From assembly GCA_964657565.1 (NCBI GenBank), contig CAZZVQ010000012.1, positions 1 through 64,000 on the forward strand: a DNA stretch of 64,000 nucleotides, in the 5' to 3' direction. This stretch comes from JAVVHH01 sp964657565 (lineage in GTDB: Bacteria > Pseudomonadota > Alphaproteobacteria > Acetobacterales > Acetobacteraceae). The translations under genes were made by a program, and so were the position numbers. Numbering within the stretch: the first letter of the stretch is position 1; every line of letters begins with the position of its first letter. Of the stretch, positions 8,312 through 16,199 are shown piece after piece. The notes under the pieces were generated by a model that had not been told where the DNA came from, made no database searches, and worked only from the letters and a program-made list of their open reading frames with translations.

Positions 8312-8315
8312 TGTC

Positions 8316-9146
8316 TCAACCCTCGAAACGCAAGCGACGTTGCTCGTCGCCGCCGTTGTCGCCGCTTCGGATGGGCGTGTGCCAGATGAGGATCATCTGC
8401 CGCGCCGAATGTTTGAGAGCAGGCAAGATGTCAGCGATTTTGTCTGGCCCGAGACGGTTGATCGGCGCCGCCACGCTCATCGTTCCAACGACGCCTGTGG
8501 CTTCCCCGATCGTCACCGCGACCGCGGCGACACCATCCTCGGCCTCTTCCATGGCCACGCCATAGCCGCGCACCCGGGTGGCTTCGAGTTCGTCGCGCAG
8601 AGCCGAGACGGTCTGCACCGCCTTGGGCAGATCGGGCCGCGCACCAAGGCCCGCATCGAGCGCGATGCGGATGGCGCGATCCTCGGGCAGGGTTGCCAGC
8701 CAGGCCTTGCCGTTGGCGGTCGCGAACGGCACGACGCGCTCGGTCATGTCCGCCTCATACACCAGGCCGGAGCGGCGACCTCGAGCCGATCCGATCCACA
8801 CCAGTTCGTTGTTGCGCAACTCGGTCAAACGCACCAGCTCCCTCGTCCGCTCGGCCAGGCGATCCAGAATCGGCTGGCGCAGGTCAGTCAAGTTGAGGCG
8901 GGACAGGATGCGTTGGCCGAGCAACGGCATGCGCAGGGTCAGGGAATAGGTATCGTTATGGCCCTGTTCCGCCCAGCCACGGTCGGACAGGCTGTTGAGG
9001 ATTCGATGCACCGCGGATTTCGGGATGCCGAGATGCTGGGCGATTTCCGACAGACGCAATGGTTCATCAGAGGTCGCGAGCATCTCGATCGCCCCGATCA
9101 CCCGCTCGATGGCGTTGCCGGGCTGAAAAGTCTCGATTTCGGACAT
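8316..9146 (-). CDS. IclR-family transcriptional regulator (second copy)
   Basis: A 276-residue IclR regulator. The winged helix-turn-helix is at about residues 20-70 (LRLSEIAQHLGIPKSAVHRIL), and the effector-binding domain contains ATANGKAWLATLP, nearly identical to the segment in the first IclR at 2849-3667. ATG 9146 is chosen because a strong AGGAGG lies four bases ahead of it; the frame opens further to 9188 without a ribosome binding site. It is flanked by the ABC ATPase gene (38 bases upstream) and the SDR gene (4 bases downstream) on the same strand. It is the natural candidate to act on the palindrome in the divergent ABC promoter region. Confidence 0.9.
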   Translation of the reverse strand: MSEIETFQPGNAIERVIGAIEMLATSDEPLRLSEIAQHLGIPKSAVHRILNSLSDRGWAEQGHNDTYSLTLRMPLLGQRILSRLNLTDLRQPILDRLAERTRELVRLTELRNNELVWIGSARGRRSGLVYEADMTERVVPFATANGKAWLATLPEDRAIRIALDAGLGARPDLPKAVQTVSALRDELEATRVRGYGVAMEEAEDGVAAVAVTIGEATGVVGTMSVAAPINRLGPDKIADILPALKHSARQMILIWHTPIRSGDNGGDEQRRLRFEG

Positions 9147-9184
9147 GGAGCCTCCTGACACACCTTCCTTCTCGTGTGGTCTCG

Positions 9185-9967
9185 TCAATGCCGATGCAGC
9201 ACGCCGCGGGAGAGGAAAATTTCGGTAATCTCCTCGCTTCGGCGCAGGAATTCAGGATGGCGACGCGCCTGCAGACCGCGGGTGCGAGGGAGGTCGATGC
9301 TCAAGATCGTCTCCACCCGTCCGGGACGCGGCGTCATCACGATCACCCGATCGGCCAGCAGCACCGCCTCGTCGATCGAATGCGTGATAAACACCACCGT
9401 CATCTTGTGCTCGAGCCAGAGGGCTTCGAGGTCGACACGCATCTGTTCGCGTGTAAGGGCATCGAGTGCGCCGAACGGCTCATCCATGAGCAGCAGCTTG
9501 GGCTTCATCAGCAATGCGCGCGCGATCGACGCGCGCTGTTTCATTCCGCCTGAGAGCTCGTGCGGGTAGCTATCGGCGAACTCCTTGAGCCCGACGCTCG
9601 CGAGCAGCTCCATGGCGTGCGGTTTGAGTGCATTGCGGTCGCGGCCGGTGATGTCGGCAGGGAACAACACGTTGTCCAAGATACTCCGCCACGGCAGCAA
9701 CACGTGACCCTGAAAGACGATGCCCATGTCATCCGGAGGGACATTCGAGTTGTCGCCGAACACCGAAATCGTGCCCGTGCTCGGCATCGTCAGCCGCGAG
9801 ATCATCCGCATCATCGTCGACTTGCCGCAGCCAGACGGGCCGACCACGGCCACGAATTCGCCGTCGCCGATGGTCAGGTCCACCTGTTCCAACGCGACCA
9901 CGCCGCCGAAGCGCTTCGTGACCTCGCTGATTTCGATACCGGTTGATTGGGCTGGAATGTGCGACAT
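9185..9967 (-). CDS. ABC transporter ATPase, SsuB/TauB/NrtD type
   Basis: A 260-residue nucleotide-binding subunit of an importer for small organic ions. Seen: Walker A GPSGCGKST at about residues 43-51, Q-loop GIVFQGH, signature LSGGMKQR, Walker B LLLMDEPFGALD and H-loop FITHS. The start ATG 9967 begins the family-like sequence; longer upstream frames are not protein-like. It is transcribed away from the permease and binding-protein genes at 10087-11913, sharing a 119-base regulatory region with them. Together these three genes make a complete importer of the SsuABC/ThiXYZ group, typically for sulfonates, thiamine precursors, nitrate or aromatic acids. Confidence 0.92.
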   Translation of the reverse strand: MSHIPAQSTGIEISEVTKRFGGVVALEQVDLTIGDGEFVAVVGPSGCGKSTMMRMISRLTMPSTGTISVFGDNSNVPPDDMGIVFQGHVLLPWRSILDNVLFPADITGRDRNALKPHAMELLASVGLKEFADSYPHELSGGMKQRASIARALLMKPKLLLMDEPFGALDALTREQMRVDLEALWLEHKMTVVFITHSIDEAVLLADRVIVMTPRPGRVETILSIDLPRTRGLQARRHPEFLRRSEEITEIFLSRGVLHRH

Positions 9968-9993
9968 GCTGGCGCCCTCCGTTCGATTTATCG

Positions 9994-10021
9994 TTGACAC
10001 AGCGCGTGATCGACTTAGAAC
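9994..10021 (+). promoter_or_regulatory. Sigma-70 promoter for ABC permease and binding protein
   Basis: A perfect -35 hexamer TTGACA (9994-9999) is followed after 16 bases by TAGAAC (10016-10021), matching the -10 consensus in four of six positions. It lies 66 bases ahead of the permease start and points toward it. Confidence 0.6.
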
Positions 10022-10028
10022 ACTGTTC
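10018..10028. promoter_or_regulatory. IclR-like operator overlapping the -10 element
   Basis: GAACACTGTTC is a perfect inverted repeat with a one-base centre, flanked by A/C to resemble the GGAAC...GTTCC site at 3680-3692. It overlaps the -10 hexamer of the divergent ABC promoter, where a bound IclR protein would block transcription. This is inference from position and symmetry. Confidence 0.45.
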
Positions 10029-10086
10029 CAGAAGCACGCGTCAAGCTGAAAAAGCGTCCGTGCCTTTTGCGAACGGGGAGGAGCAG

Positions 10087-10884
10087 ATGAACATCCTACA
10101 GCGTGCGCGCAACGGCCTGCCGATCGTGGCGAGCCTGACCGGGGTTCTCCTGGTTTGGGAAATCGTGGTCCGCATCCTGTCGGTTCCGGAATACATCCTC
10201 CCCGCCCCTTCGCGCGTGCTCGCGTCCTTGTTCCAAAACCTCTACATCGTCGGCCCTGCGGCCCTCTACACCCTGCAGCCGATGGTGCTGGGGTTCCTGG
10301 TCGCGGCCGTCCTTGGCATTGCGATGGCATTGTTGGTCGTTTATTCGAAGGCGTTCGAGGCGGTCTTCTACCCGCTGCTCGTGGTGCTGCAGATCATCCC
10401 CAAGATCGCCATCGCGCCGCTTTTCATCATCTGGGTCGGCTTCGGACTTCCTTCGAAGATATTGCTCGTGTTTCTGCTCTCGTTCTTTCCCATCGTCGTC
10501 AACGCGATTGCCGCTTTCAAGTCGATCGAGACCGACGTGTTCGATCTGGCGCGCAGCTACCGCGCAAGCCGCTTGCGCATCTTCTGGCTCGTCGAATTGC
10601 CGGGCGCGCTTCCCTCGTTGTTCGCCGGGTTCAAGGTAGCCGCCGCGCTGTCCGCCACCGCGGCGGTGGTCGCCGAATTCGTCGCCTCGGACAATGGGCT
10701 CGGCTATCTGCTGCTCGGCTACAACGGTAACATGAACACCTCGATGACGTTCGCCGTCATCCTCGTCTTGAGCGTTCTTGGTCTCGCGCTCTACGGGGCC
10801 GTGGAGGCGATCGAGCGCGTCTGCATCCCCTGGCACGTGTCACAGCGACGGGACGACCTGACGGTCGGCCGCTCGCCCACCTGA
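10087..10884 (+). CDS. ABC transporter permease, SsuC/TauC type
   Basis: A 265-residue inner-membrane permease of the BPD_transp_1 family with about six hydrophobic segments. The cytoplasmic coupling motif is visible around residues 155-180 (DLARSYRASRLRIFWLVELPGAL), the EAA-like loop that contacts the ATPase. ATG 10087 follows GGGGAGGAG at a good distance; the longer open frame from 9943 runs through the promoter and is rejected. The binding-protein gene starts 42 bases downstream, so the two are cotranscribed. Family members import alkanesulfonates, taurine, nitrate or pyrimidine/thiamine precursors; the specific substrate here cannot be read from the sequence. Confidence 0.92.
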   Translation: MNILQRARNGLPIVASLTGVLLVWEIVVRILSVPEYILPAPSRVLASLFQNLYIVGPAALYTLQPMVLGFLVAAVLGIAMALLVVYSKAFEAVFYPLLVVLQIIPKIAIAPLFIIWVGFGLPSKILLVFLLSFFPIVVNAIAAFKSIETDVFDLARSYRASRLRIFWLVELPGALPSLFAGFKVAAALSATAAVVAEFVASDNGLGYLLLGYNGNMNTSMTFAVILVLSVLGLALYGAVEAIERVCIPWHVSQRRDDLTVGRSPT

Positions 10885-10926
10885 GTTTCGCCGCCCTCGG
10901 TCGATCCAACGAACAAGGAAAACCAA

Positions 10927-11913
10927 ATGCCGATCACGCGGAAAATTCTTGTCGCTGGCCTGGCCGCGATGACGCTCACCGCTGCCGTTACTCTCCCGGC
11001 GCGCGCCGAAGATAGAGTGACCCTACGTCTCAACTTCCTGCTGTCTGGGGTGCACACGATTTTTTACGGCGGCAGGGCAGCCGGCGTCTACAAGGCCGAA
11101 GGCATCGACCTTGCCATCGGCGAGGGACAGGGTTCCGTACGCACCGTGCAGACCGTCGCCAACGGCAGCGACACGTTCGGCCTCGCCGATGGCGGCAGCG
11201 TCATCGCCGGCGCCTCGCGCGGTGCGCCGGTCGTTTCCGTGATGGGCATCCTCAACAAGTCGCCCTACGCCATCACCTTCCGCGCCGAGGCCGGCGTGAA
11301 CTCGCTCAAGGACGTCGAAGGCAAGACCATCGCCGTGTCCGCGGGCGAGGCCTCGCTCGCCCTTCTGCCGCCGCTGTGGGAGCGCAACGGCGTGGATGGC
11401 AGCAAGGTGCACGCGCTGACGGTCGACGGCGCAGGCAAGATCGTCGCGATTCTGCAAAAGCGGGTGGACGGCATTCTGGGCGGTGTTGAAAACCAAGTCG
11501 TCGTCCTGTCGCAGAAGGGCCTGCCACAGAAGACCTTCGCGTTCGCCGACTACGGGTTGAACACCGAGGGATTGACCATCCTGGTCTCCAGATCGACCCT
11601 GGCGGATAAGCCCGAGTTGGTCACCCGCTTCGTGCGGGCCACGCGCAAGGCGATCGAGCTCGCGCGCGCGAACCCCGATGCGGCGATCGAGGCCGCGCTC
11701 GCCGAAAAGCCGCAGGGGGACAAGGACCTCCTGCGGGCGCAACTCCTTGCCTCGCTCGGTCTGCTGGAATCGCCGGCGTCGAAGGGCACCCCACTCGGCT
11801 ACATGGCCCCCGCAGACTGGGCAGCGACGCTCGAAACGATGAAGCGATACCAGGACGTGGTGACCGACATGAAGCCCACCGACTTCTACACCGATCAGTT
11901 CGTCGACAAGTAA
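10927..11913 (+). CDS. NMT1/THI5-like periplasmic substrate-binding protein
   Basis: A 328-residue solute-binding protein with a Sec signal peptide: MPITRKIL, a hydrophobic core, and a cleavage site near TLPARAED (about residue 28). The mature sequence opens with VTLRLNFLLSGVHTIFYGG and contains GVYKAEGIDL and GLADGGSV, features of the NMT1/THI5/SsuA family, which bind thiamine-pyrimidine precursors, sulfonates or aromatic acids. An AAGGAA ribosome binding site precedes ATG 10927. It completes the ABC importer with the permease just upstream and the divergent ATPase. Confidence 0.9.
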   Translation: MPITRKILVAGLAAMTLTAAVTLPARAEDRVTLRLNFLLSGVHTIFYGGRAAGVYKAEGIDLAIGEGQGSVRTVQTVANGSDTFGLADGGSVIAGASRGAPVVSVMGILNKSPYAITFRAEAGVNSLKDVEGKTIAVSAGEASLALLPPLWERNGVDGSKVHALTVDGAGKIVAILQKRVDGILGGVENQVVVLSQKGLPQKTFAFADYGLNTEGLTILVSRSTLADKPELVTRFVRATRKAIELARANPDAAIEAALAEKPQGDKDLLRAQLLASLGLLESPASKGTPLGYMAPADWAATLETMKRYQDVVTDMKPTDFYTDQFVDK

Positions 11914-11950
11914 GCCCGGCGAGATCAGGCGGCGACAGCTTCGTCGAACG

Positions 11951-12228
11951 ATGCATTCGCCGCTTACCAATATCGGCACCAACATGGCCTGCAATGGCCG
12001 CAACTTCCCGGGCTGGCCTTGTGACGAGGAGGCGAAGCGGCTGCGCCAGGCGTTCCTGGACTCCGACGACGCAGCGCGGCCGGCCGCGTTGGATGCGCTG
12101 CACACCTATTTGGCGACGGTGCAGCCCTACATCGAGATGGGTCAGTATCAGCAGCCGGTGGCGCTGCGCAGTGGCGTGACGGTTTCTTGGAGTCGCCGGT
12201 GATCGTCTATTGGAATTTGGACAAGTAG
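11951..12228 (+). pseudogene. C-terminal stub of peptide ABC binding protein, frameshifted
   Basis: This fragment matches the last 90 or so residues of a family 5 (DppA/OppA) binding protein: TNIGTNMACNGRNFPGWPCD, the helix LRQAFLDSDDAARPAALDALH and VQPYIEMGQYQQPVALRSGV. The frame then runs into a stop at 12202. A one-base shift near 12180-12184 restores the expected ending FLESPVIVYWNLDK with stop TAG at 12226-12228. So both the N-terminal 80 percent and the reading frame have been lost. Peptide-binding protein genes are often followed by beta-lactamase-like genes, as here. Confidence 0.7.
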
Positions 12229-12237
12229 GAGCCGGCC

Positions 12238-13008
12238 ATGGATGTATCGGACGTGATCGCGCGGGCAGAAGCCGGCGGAGCCATTATCGGTGTTTCCGCC
12301 GTATCGGCGACAGGCGAGCGGTTCTCGCACAATGGCAAACGCCGATTCGTCGCGGCCAGCACGGTCAAGATTGCGATCATGGTCGAGCTGTTCCGCCAGA
12401 TCGATGCCGGCCACCTATCGCTGGACACACGCCATACGCTGCGCCCGGAGGACAAGGCCACCGGCAGCGGCGTGGTGGCCAACCTGCATGCCGGGATCGA
12501 ACTCACGCTGGGCGACCTCGCCTATCTGATGATGAGCATTAGTGACAACTCGTCGACCAACATGCTCATCGACTATGTCGGGCAGGAGCGGGTGAACGCG
12601 ACGATGCGGGATCTGGGCATGACCAACTCGACGCTCGGACGCCGGATGCGCGGCATGCAGGCGGAGGCGAGCGAGCAGGAGAACTGGGCCGTGCCGGACG
12701 ACTACACTCTCGCCATCGGCGCGTTGCTCGACGGCAGCGCCGCCTCGGCTGCATCCTGCGCCAAGATGCTGGAACTCCTCGAGGCACAACAGAACGAGCG
12801 CCGGATCGCACGACACCTGCCCCGGACCGACCGTCCCCGCTGGGGCTCCAAGACCGGCAGCTTGCCGGGCGTGACCAATGATGTCGGCTACGTGGTCTCG
12901 GCTCAGGGACCGGTGATCATGGCCATTTTCTGCGAGAACCAACCGAACCCGCACGACGGCGAGCAGATCGTCGGAGAGATCGCCAATGCTTTGCTCGGCA
13001 TGAACTAG
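12238..13008 (+). CDS. Class A beta-lactamase-like serine hydrolase without signal peptide
   Basis: A 256-residue protein of the beta-lactamase/transpeptidase-like fold. Seen: STVK at residues 41-44 (active-site Ser41 and Lys44), SDN at 102-104 and KTG at 205-207, the three hallmark motifs of class A enzymes, with an acidic stretch EASEQEN near 143-149 in the omega-loop position. There is no signal peptide, so unlike resistance beta-lactamases it is predicted to stay in the cytoplasm. AGGAG precedes ATG 12238. The gene follows the stub of a peptide-binding protein. A role in hydrolysing imported peptide-like or lactam compounds is plausible but unproven. Confidence 0.8.
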   Translation: MDVSDVIARAEAGGAIIGVSAVSATGERFSHNGKRRFVAASTVKIAIMVELFRQIDAGHLSLDTRHTLRPEDKATGSGVVANLHAGIELTLGDLAYLMMSISDNSSTNMLIDYVGQERVNATMRDLGMTNSTLGRRMRGMQAEASEQENWAVPDDYTLAIGALLDGSAASAASCAKMLELLEAQQNERRIARHLPRTDRPRWGSKTGSLPGVTNDVGYVVSAQGPVIMAIFCENQPNPHDGEQIVGEIANALLGMN

Positions 13009-13062
13009 ACAAGCGGGGTGTCGCTGATGTGATAGAGAGCGTGCGAAAAGTCGGGAGCGCAA
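13008..13062. repeat. 55-bp sequence duplicated across the scaffold gap (left copy)
   Basis: This 55-base sequence directly precedes 100 Ns and is repeated exactly at 13163-13217. A repeat of exactly 55 bases at both contig ends is what a de Bruijn assembler with k=55 leaves when it scaffolds overlapping contigs, so the duplication is probably an assembly artefact, not biology. Confidence 0.85.
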
Positions 13063-13162
13063 NNNNNNNNNNNNNNNNNNNNNNNNNNNNNNNNNNNNNN
13101 NNNNNNNNNNNNNNNNNNNNNNNNNNNNNNNNNNNNNNNNNNNNNNNNNNNNNNNNNNNNNN
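13063..13162. other. Scaffold gap of 100 Ns
   Basis: The gap is exactly 100 unknown bases, a conventional placeholder. Because both sides end in the same 55-base sequence, the true gap may be absent, or a multicopy element may have been collapsed here. Confidence 0.95.
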
Positions 13163-13217
13163 GACAAGCGGGGTGTCGCTGATGTGATAGAGAGCGTGCG
13201 AAAAGTCGGGAGCGCAA
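13163..13217. repeat. 55-bp sequence duplicated across the scaffold gap (right copy)
   Basis: Exact copy of 13008-13062. It contains GAGAGCGTGCGAAAAGTCGG (13190-13209), which is also the left end of the MITE-like inverted-repeat element that extends to 13369. Confidence 0.85.
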
Positions 13218-13369
13218 TGATCCTAGAGCATAATCCTCTCCGCTACCGATCCGGCCCGTCAAAATCTTAGCGTTTCGAGGCTGTGCGGCCTGTCAGATCT
13301 GAAGGAGACCGATCCTGGTAGGATGTTATCCTACGACGAAAATTTCGAGCCGACTTTTGGCACGCTCTC
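13190..13369. mobile_element. MITE-like 180-bp element with 20-bp terminal inverted repeats
   Basis: The left arm GAGAGCGTGCGAAAAGTCGG (13190-13209) is matched at 19 of 20 positions by the reverse complement of CCGACTTTTGGCACGCTCTC (13350-13369). The 140 bases between hold no gene and are less GC-rich than the surroundings. Such a short element with long terminal repeats fits a MITE or a deleted IS. No clear target duplication is visible. The scaffold break at its left end is consistent with several genomic copies. Confidence 0.55.
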
Positions 13370-13458
13370 GGTAAGATTTTAGCCGTCGTACAAGTCCGGT
13401 TTTGCGACAGCGTGTATGACGGAGTTTGATGGAAAGAAGACCTATCCGTCGCGGACGG

Positions 13459-13854
13459 TCAGCCCTCGGCCAGGGCTTTAAGCGCAAGCAGATCGCGCTG
13501 CACCCATTCAATATCAGCTAAGAATTTCGCGTCCGTCATCTCTGGTTGTCGAAATAGGGTCAGCAGAACTTCTGCCCCATCCCCGTTCGGGATAATCCTT
13601 AAAGGAACGTAAATCTCTGGCCCGCTTCTTATGTCTACGTAGTGATCCATAACACCGAATAAATTCCGATCTGTGAAGCGTAGCCTGATCTCTCCCTCGG
13701 GACCTTCGGCTTTCCAGCGATCGCCGTCCTTTTTCAACGAGGACTTGCTCAGACCAGACGCCCAGGCCGGGAAATACTCGGGGTGCCAAATTGCCTCGTA
13801 GAGGTCGAGCCATGATCGATCGATGGAAACGCTGACGGTTCGAGCTTCATACAT
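13459..13854 (-). CDS. SRPBCC/polyketide-cyclase-like small protein
   Basis: A 131-residue protein. The opening VSVSIDRSWLDLYEAIWHPEYFPAWASGL resembles the first strand and helices of the START/SRPBCC fold, and the central YVPLRIIPNGDGAEVLLTLF and terminal helix WVQRDLLALKALAEG fit the same fold. These proteins form a hydrophobic cavity for lipids or polyketide-like ligands. No catalytic residue is identified. Codon use is less GC-biased than neighbouring genes, and it stands alone between the MITE-like element and the tRNA remnant, suggesting recent acquisition. Start ATG is 13852-13854. Confidence 0.6.
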   Translation of the reverse strand: MYEARTVSVSIDRSWLDLYEAIWHPEYFPAWASGLSKSSLKKDGDRWKAEGPEGEIRLRFTDRNLFGVMDHYVDIRSGPEIYVPLRIIPNGDGAEVLLTLFRQPEMTDAKFLADIEWVQRDLLALKALAEG

Positions 13855-14046
13855 GCCGCCATCCCTCTTTGAGCTTCTCTCAGCCTACCCAAAGGCCACC
13901 GTGTCGCTCAGTTTCAAGCACAAGATGCCCGAATGGGCCCCCAAATGCGGACTCTCTGCGGACTCATTTGCGTGGCAGGCTTCTGACGCCTGCTGGCGTT
14001 ATGGCGATGGCTGGCAATCCCTGACGATTGCTGGCGAGCCGGAATT

Positions 14047-14095
14047 TGAGACTTTTATCTTGTGGTCCTGGGTTCGAGTCCGACCGGGCCCACCA
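14047..14095 (+). tRNA. tRNA-Lys(TTT)-like 3' half, degenerate remnant or att site
   Basis: The bases from TGAGACTTTTATCTTG through the T-loop TTCGAGT to CCGGGCCCACCA follow the order of a tRNA 3' half: anticodon arm with CTTTTA, variable region GTGGT, T-arm, acceptor strand CGGGCCC, discriminator A and CCA. The anticodon loop lacks one base compared with the usual CTTTTAA, and the T-stem has mismatches. No matching 5' half (D-arm or GGGCCCG) lies upstream. Integrating elements often recombine at tRNA 3' halves, so this may be an attachment-site remnant. It sits in an otherwise gene-free stretch from 13855 to 14240. Confidence 0.5.
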
Positions 14096-14240
14096 GTTTC
14101 ACCAGACGAGCTGGCGCGTGCGTCGGCAGACTTTACAGGCGGGCGAGAGATCATCGTCAAAACCCGCTAAAGTAGCGTAATTGCAGCATGGCACAATCGT
14201 TGCTTCGTCCCGCCACAAGGCCGGATCACGAGGGATCGAT

Positions 14241-14552
14241 ATGGACAGCACCTCCACCACAGCCGTAGCCACACTCCCCGGAGCGATGGGCCCGTTCGCA
14301 GACGTTCTTCGGAATCGCAGGGGCGCTGCCTCGGTGGAATACGCGCTGCTCGCCGCCATGATCGCCGGTGCAGCGTTGGTTGGGCTCGCCCCGTTCGGCA
14401 AAGCTCTCGCCCAAGAGCTGTCGGGTTTCTCGCGCGATCTCGGATTGATGGGAGCCTCTGCAGCAGGCTGCCCCAGGGTCGAATGGACTGATGCGGAGCT
14501 TCGTTACCAAGCCACGTTCAAACACACGCCGGAACCATCTCCTCTCCCCTGA
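14241..14552 (+). CDS. Flp-type pilin-like protein with long C-terminal extension
   Basis: A 103-residue protein with the class IVb (Flp/Fap) prepilin signature: a basic RNRRG, then AASVEYALLAAMIAGAALVG, where processing would occur after Gly and the conserved E-Y pair sits at positions 5 and 6 of the mature helix. Flp pilins are usually 50-70 residues; here about 55 residues follow the hydrophobic helix, including a Cys and a proline-rich end, as in TadE/F-like pseudopilins or pilin-like surface peptides. No tad genes are nearby, so it is an orphan. ATG 14241 is preferred over 14181 because family similarity begins after it and a GAGGG lies just upstream. Confidence 0.7.
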   Translation: MDSTSTTAVATLPGAMGPFADVLRNRRGAASVEYALLAAMIAGAALVGLAPFGKALAQELSGFSRDLGLMGASAAGCPRVEWTDAELRYQATFKHTPEPSPLP

Positions 14553-14714
14553 GAGCGTTTGGCGACACGACCTCGCGCCGGAGTCCCACCAGGGACGGTC
14601 AATCGCCCGCCGCGTGCGCCTCGTCACAGTGCGTCATAGGAGTGGTAAACTACCATTGATCCTCACCGCAAAAGTCTTTACACATTGTTAACTTCTTGCT
14701 GGTGAGGAACTAAG

Positions 14715-16199
14715 GTGCTGCGACTGGAGAGCTTGCACGAGCGGTTTTCGCTGGCGGCCGTTGCCATCCTGGGACTGTGCGGCGGCATCCAACCCGCCTT
14801 CGCCAACGCCATCACGGACGTTGACACCGCCCTGCTCGCGGCGATCCGCGCCTCGGCCTCGGCGCCACCGGTCTCCTCGCGCGACATCGCGATGGTCAGC
14901 ATCGCGATGTACGACGCGGTCAACGCGACCACCGGGCTCTACGACAAGCCGTACGCCTACCAGGGTCCGGCCGCGATCGGGCTCTCGGCCGACGCCGCCG
15001 CCTACGCCGCGGGCTACGCCATGCTGTCGAGCCTGTTCCCGGGCCAGTCCGCCGGGTTGCAGACGCAGGAAGCGGCCGCGCTGGCCAACCTCGGCCTCTC
15101 GCCGACGCAGCTGGCCTCGAGCGTGAGCTTCGGCAGCGGCATCGCCTCCTCCTTCTACACCGCCCGCGCCACCGACGGCAGCGCGACCGCGCAAACCCCC
15201 TACGTGCCGGGCAACCAGCCGGGCAACTACCAGTTCACCGCACCCGGCCAGACCACAATCGTCCAACCCGGCTGGGGCAACGTGACGCCGTTCGCCATCA
15301 CGTCCGTCGCCAGTGTCTCGCCGCCGCCGCTCTGGGGGCCCGGCACGGCCTATGCCGACGAGACCGCCTACCTCGCCTCGGCGCACTACCAATCCGACCT
15401 CACGACGGTGCAGACGATCGGCTGCTCCACGTGCGGCCAGACCAAGGACGAGTTGGACCTCACCGCGTTCTGGTCCGACACCAACGGCAATGCCAAGTTC
15501 GCGTCCACCGAGACGCCTCCCGGTCAATGGCTCGCCATCACCGACAGCGTGGCACAAGCCACCGGGCTCGACCTGGTCGACACGGCCCGGCTGACCGCCC
15601 TGGTCGGCACCTCGATGGCCGATGCCGGCATCGTCTCCTGGGCGGTCAAGAACTACAACGATTTCTGGCGTCCCGACACCGCCATCCACGCCACGATCGA
15701 TCCGAGCTGGAAGCCGCTCTGGCCCGACCCGCAATTCCAGAGCTACGTCTCCGGCCACAGCACGTACAGCATGTCCGCCGCCACGGCCCTGGCCACGTAT
15801 TCCGGGACCGACGACGTCTCCTTCTGCAGCACCGCCGATCCCAACAGCCACGACGCCACCAACCAGCCGCTCGCCCTCACGCCCTACGCCACACCGGTGG
15901 TGACGACCTACGACGACCCCTACGGCGGCAGCTACAGCGTCACCGCGATCAGCCCGTCGCAACGGTGCTACAGCAGCTTCAGTTCGGCGGCCTACGAGGC
16001 CGGGTTGAGCCGCATCCTGGGCGGCATCCATTTCCCGACCGACAACGTCGTCGGTCTCAGTACCGGCGCGGCCGTCGCGCTCGAGGTCGCCGCGAACCAG
16101 TTCACCGTGCCCGAGCCGGCGAGCATCACCTTCGTCGTCACCGGGGTGGCCGGGCTGTTCGGGATGCGTCGACGCGCCCGGATCGGGTGCCCGCGCTGA
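14715..16199 (+). CDS. Vanadium-dependent haloperoxidase with PEP-CTERM tail
   Basis: A 494-residue exported protein of the vanadium chloroperoxidase/PAP2 superfamily, which uses vanadate to oxidise halides with hydrogen peroxide (or acts as an acid phosphatase). Seen: a signal peptide ending near QPAFANA; the vanadate-binding motifs KNYNDFWRPDTAI (Lys and Arg, about residues 310-320), SGHSTYS (about 346) and RILGGIHFPTDN (Arg, His, about 432-445); and a C-terminal PEP-CTERM sorting signal VPEPAS, hydrophobic helix, then RRRARIG. The GTG start at 14715 follows GAGGAA. PEP-CTERM proteins are usually processed by an exosortase, which is not in this window. It heads the operon that leads to the SecA-like gene. 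Confidence 0.85.
   Translation: MLRLESLHERFSLAAVAILGLCGGIQPAFANAITDVDTALLAAIRASASAPPVSSRDIAMVSIAMYDAVNATTGLYDKPYAYQGPAAIGLSADAAAYAAGYAMLSSLFPGQSAGLQTQEAAALANLGLSPTQLASSVSFGSGIASSFYTARATDGSATAQTPYVPGNQPGNYQFTAPGQTTIVQPGWGNVTPFAITSVASVSPPPLWGPGTAYADETAYLASAHYQSDLTTVQTIGCSTCGQTKDELDLTAFWSDTNGNAKFASTETPPGQWLAITDSVAQATGLDLVDTARLTALVGTSMADAGIVSWAVKNYNDFWRPDTAIHATIDPSWKPLWPDPQFQSYVSGHSTYSMSAATALATYSGTDDVSFCSTADPNSHDATNQPLALTPYATPVVTTYDDPYGGSYSVTAISPSQRCYSSFSSAAYEAGLSRILGGIHFPTDNVVGLSTGAAVALEVAANQFTVPEPASITFVVTGVAGLFGMRRRARIGCPR

Noticed and set aside
13008..13217. The 55-bp duplication as a biological direct repeat or target-site duplication
   Set aside because: Exact length 55 at both sides of a 100-N placeholder is better explained by unmerged contig ends.
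13823..14170. 115-codon plus-strand ORF across the tRNA-like remnant
   Set aside because: It begins inside the opposite SRPBCC gene, runs through the tRNA-like sequence and lacks a ribosome binding site or similarity.
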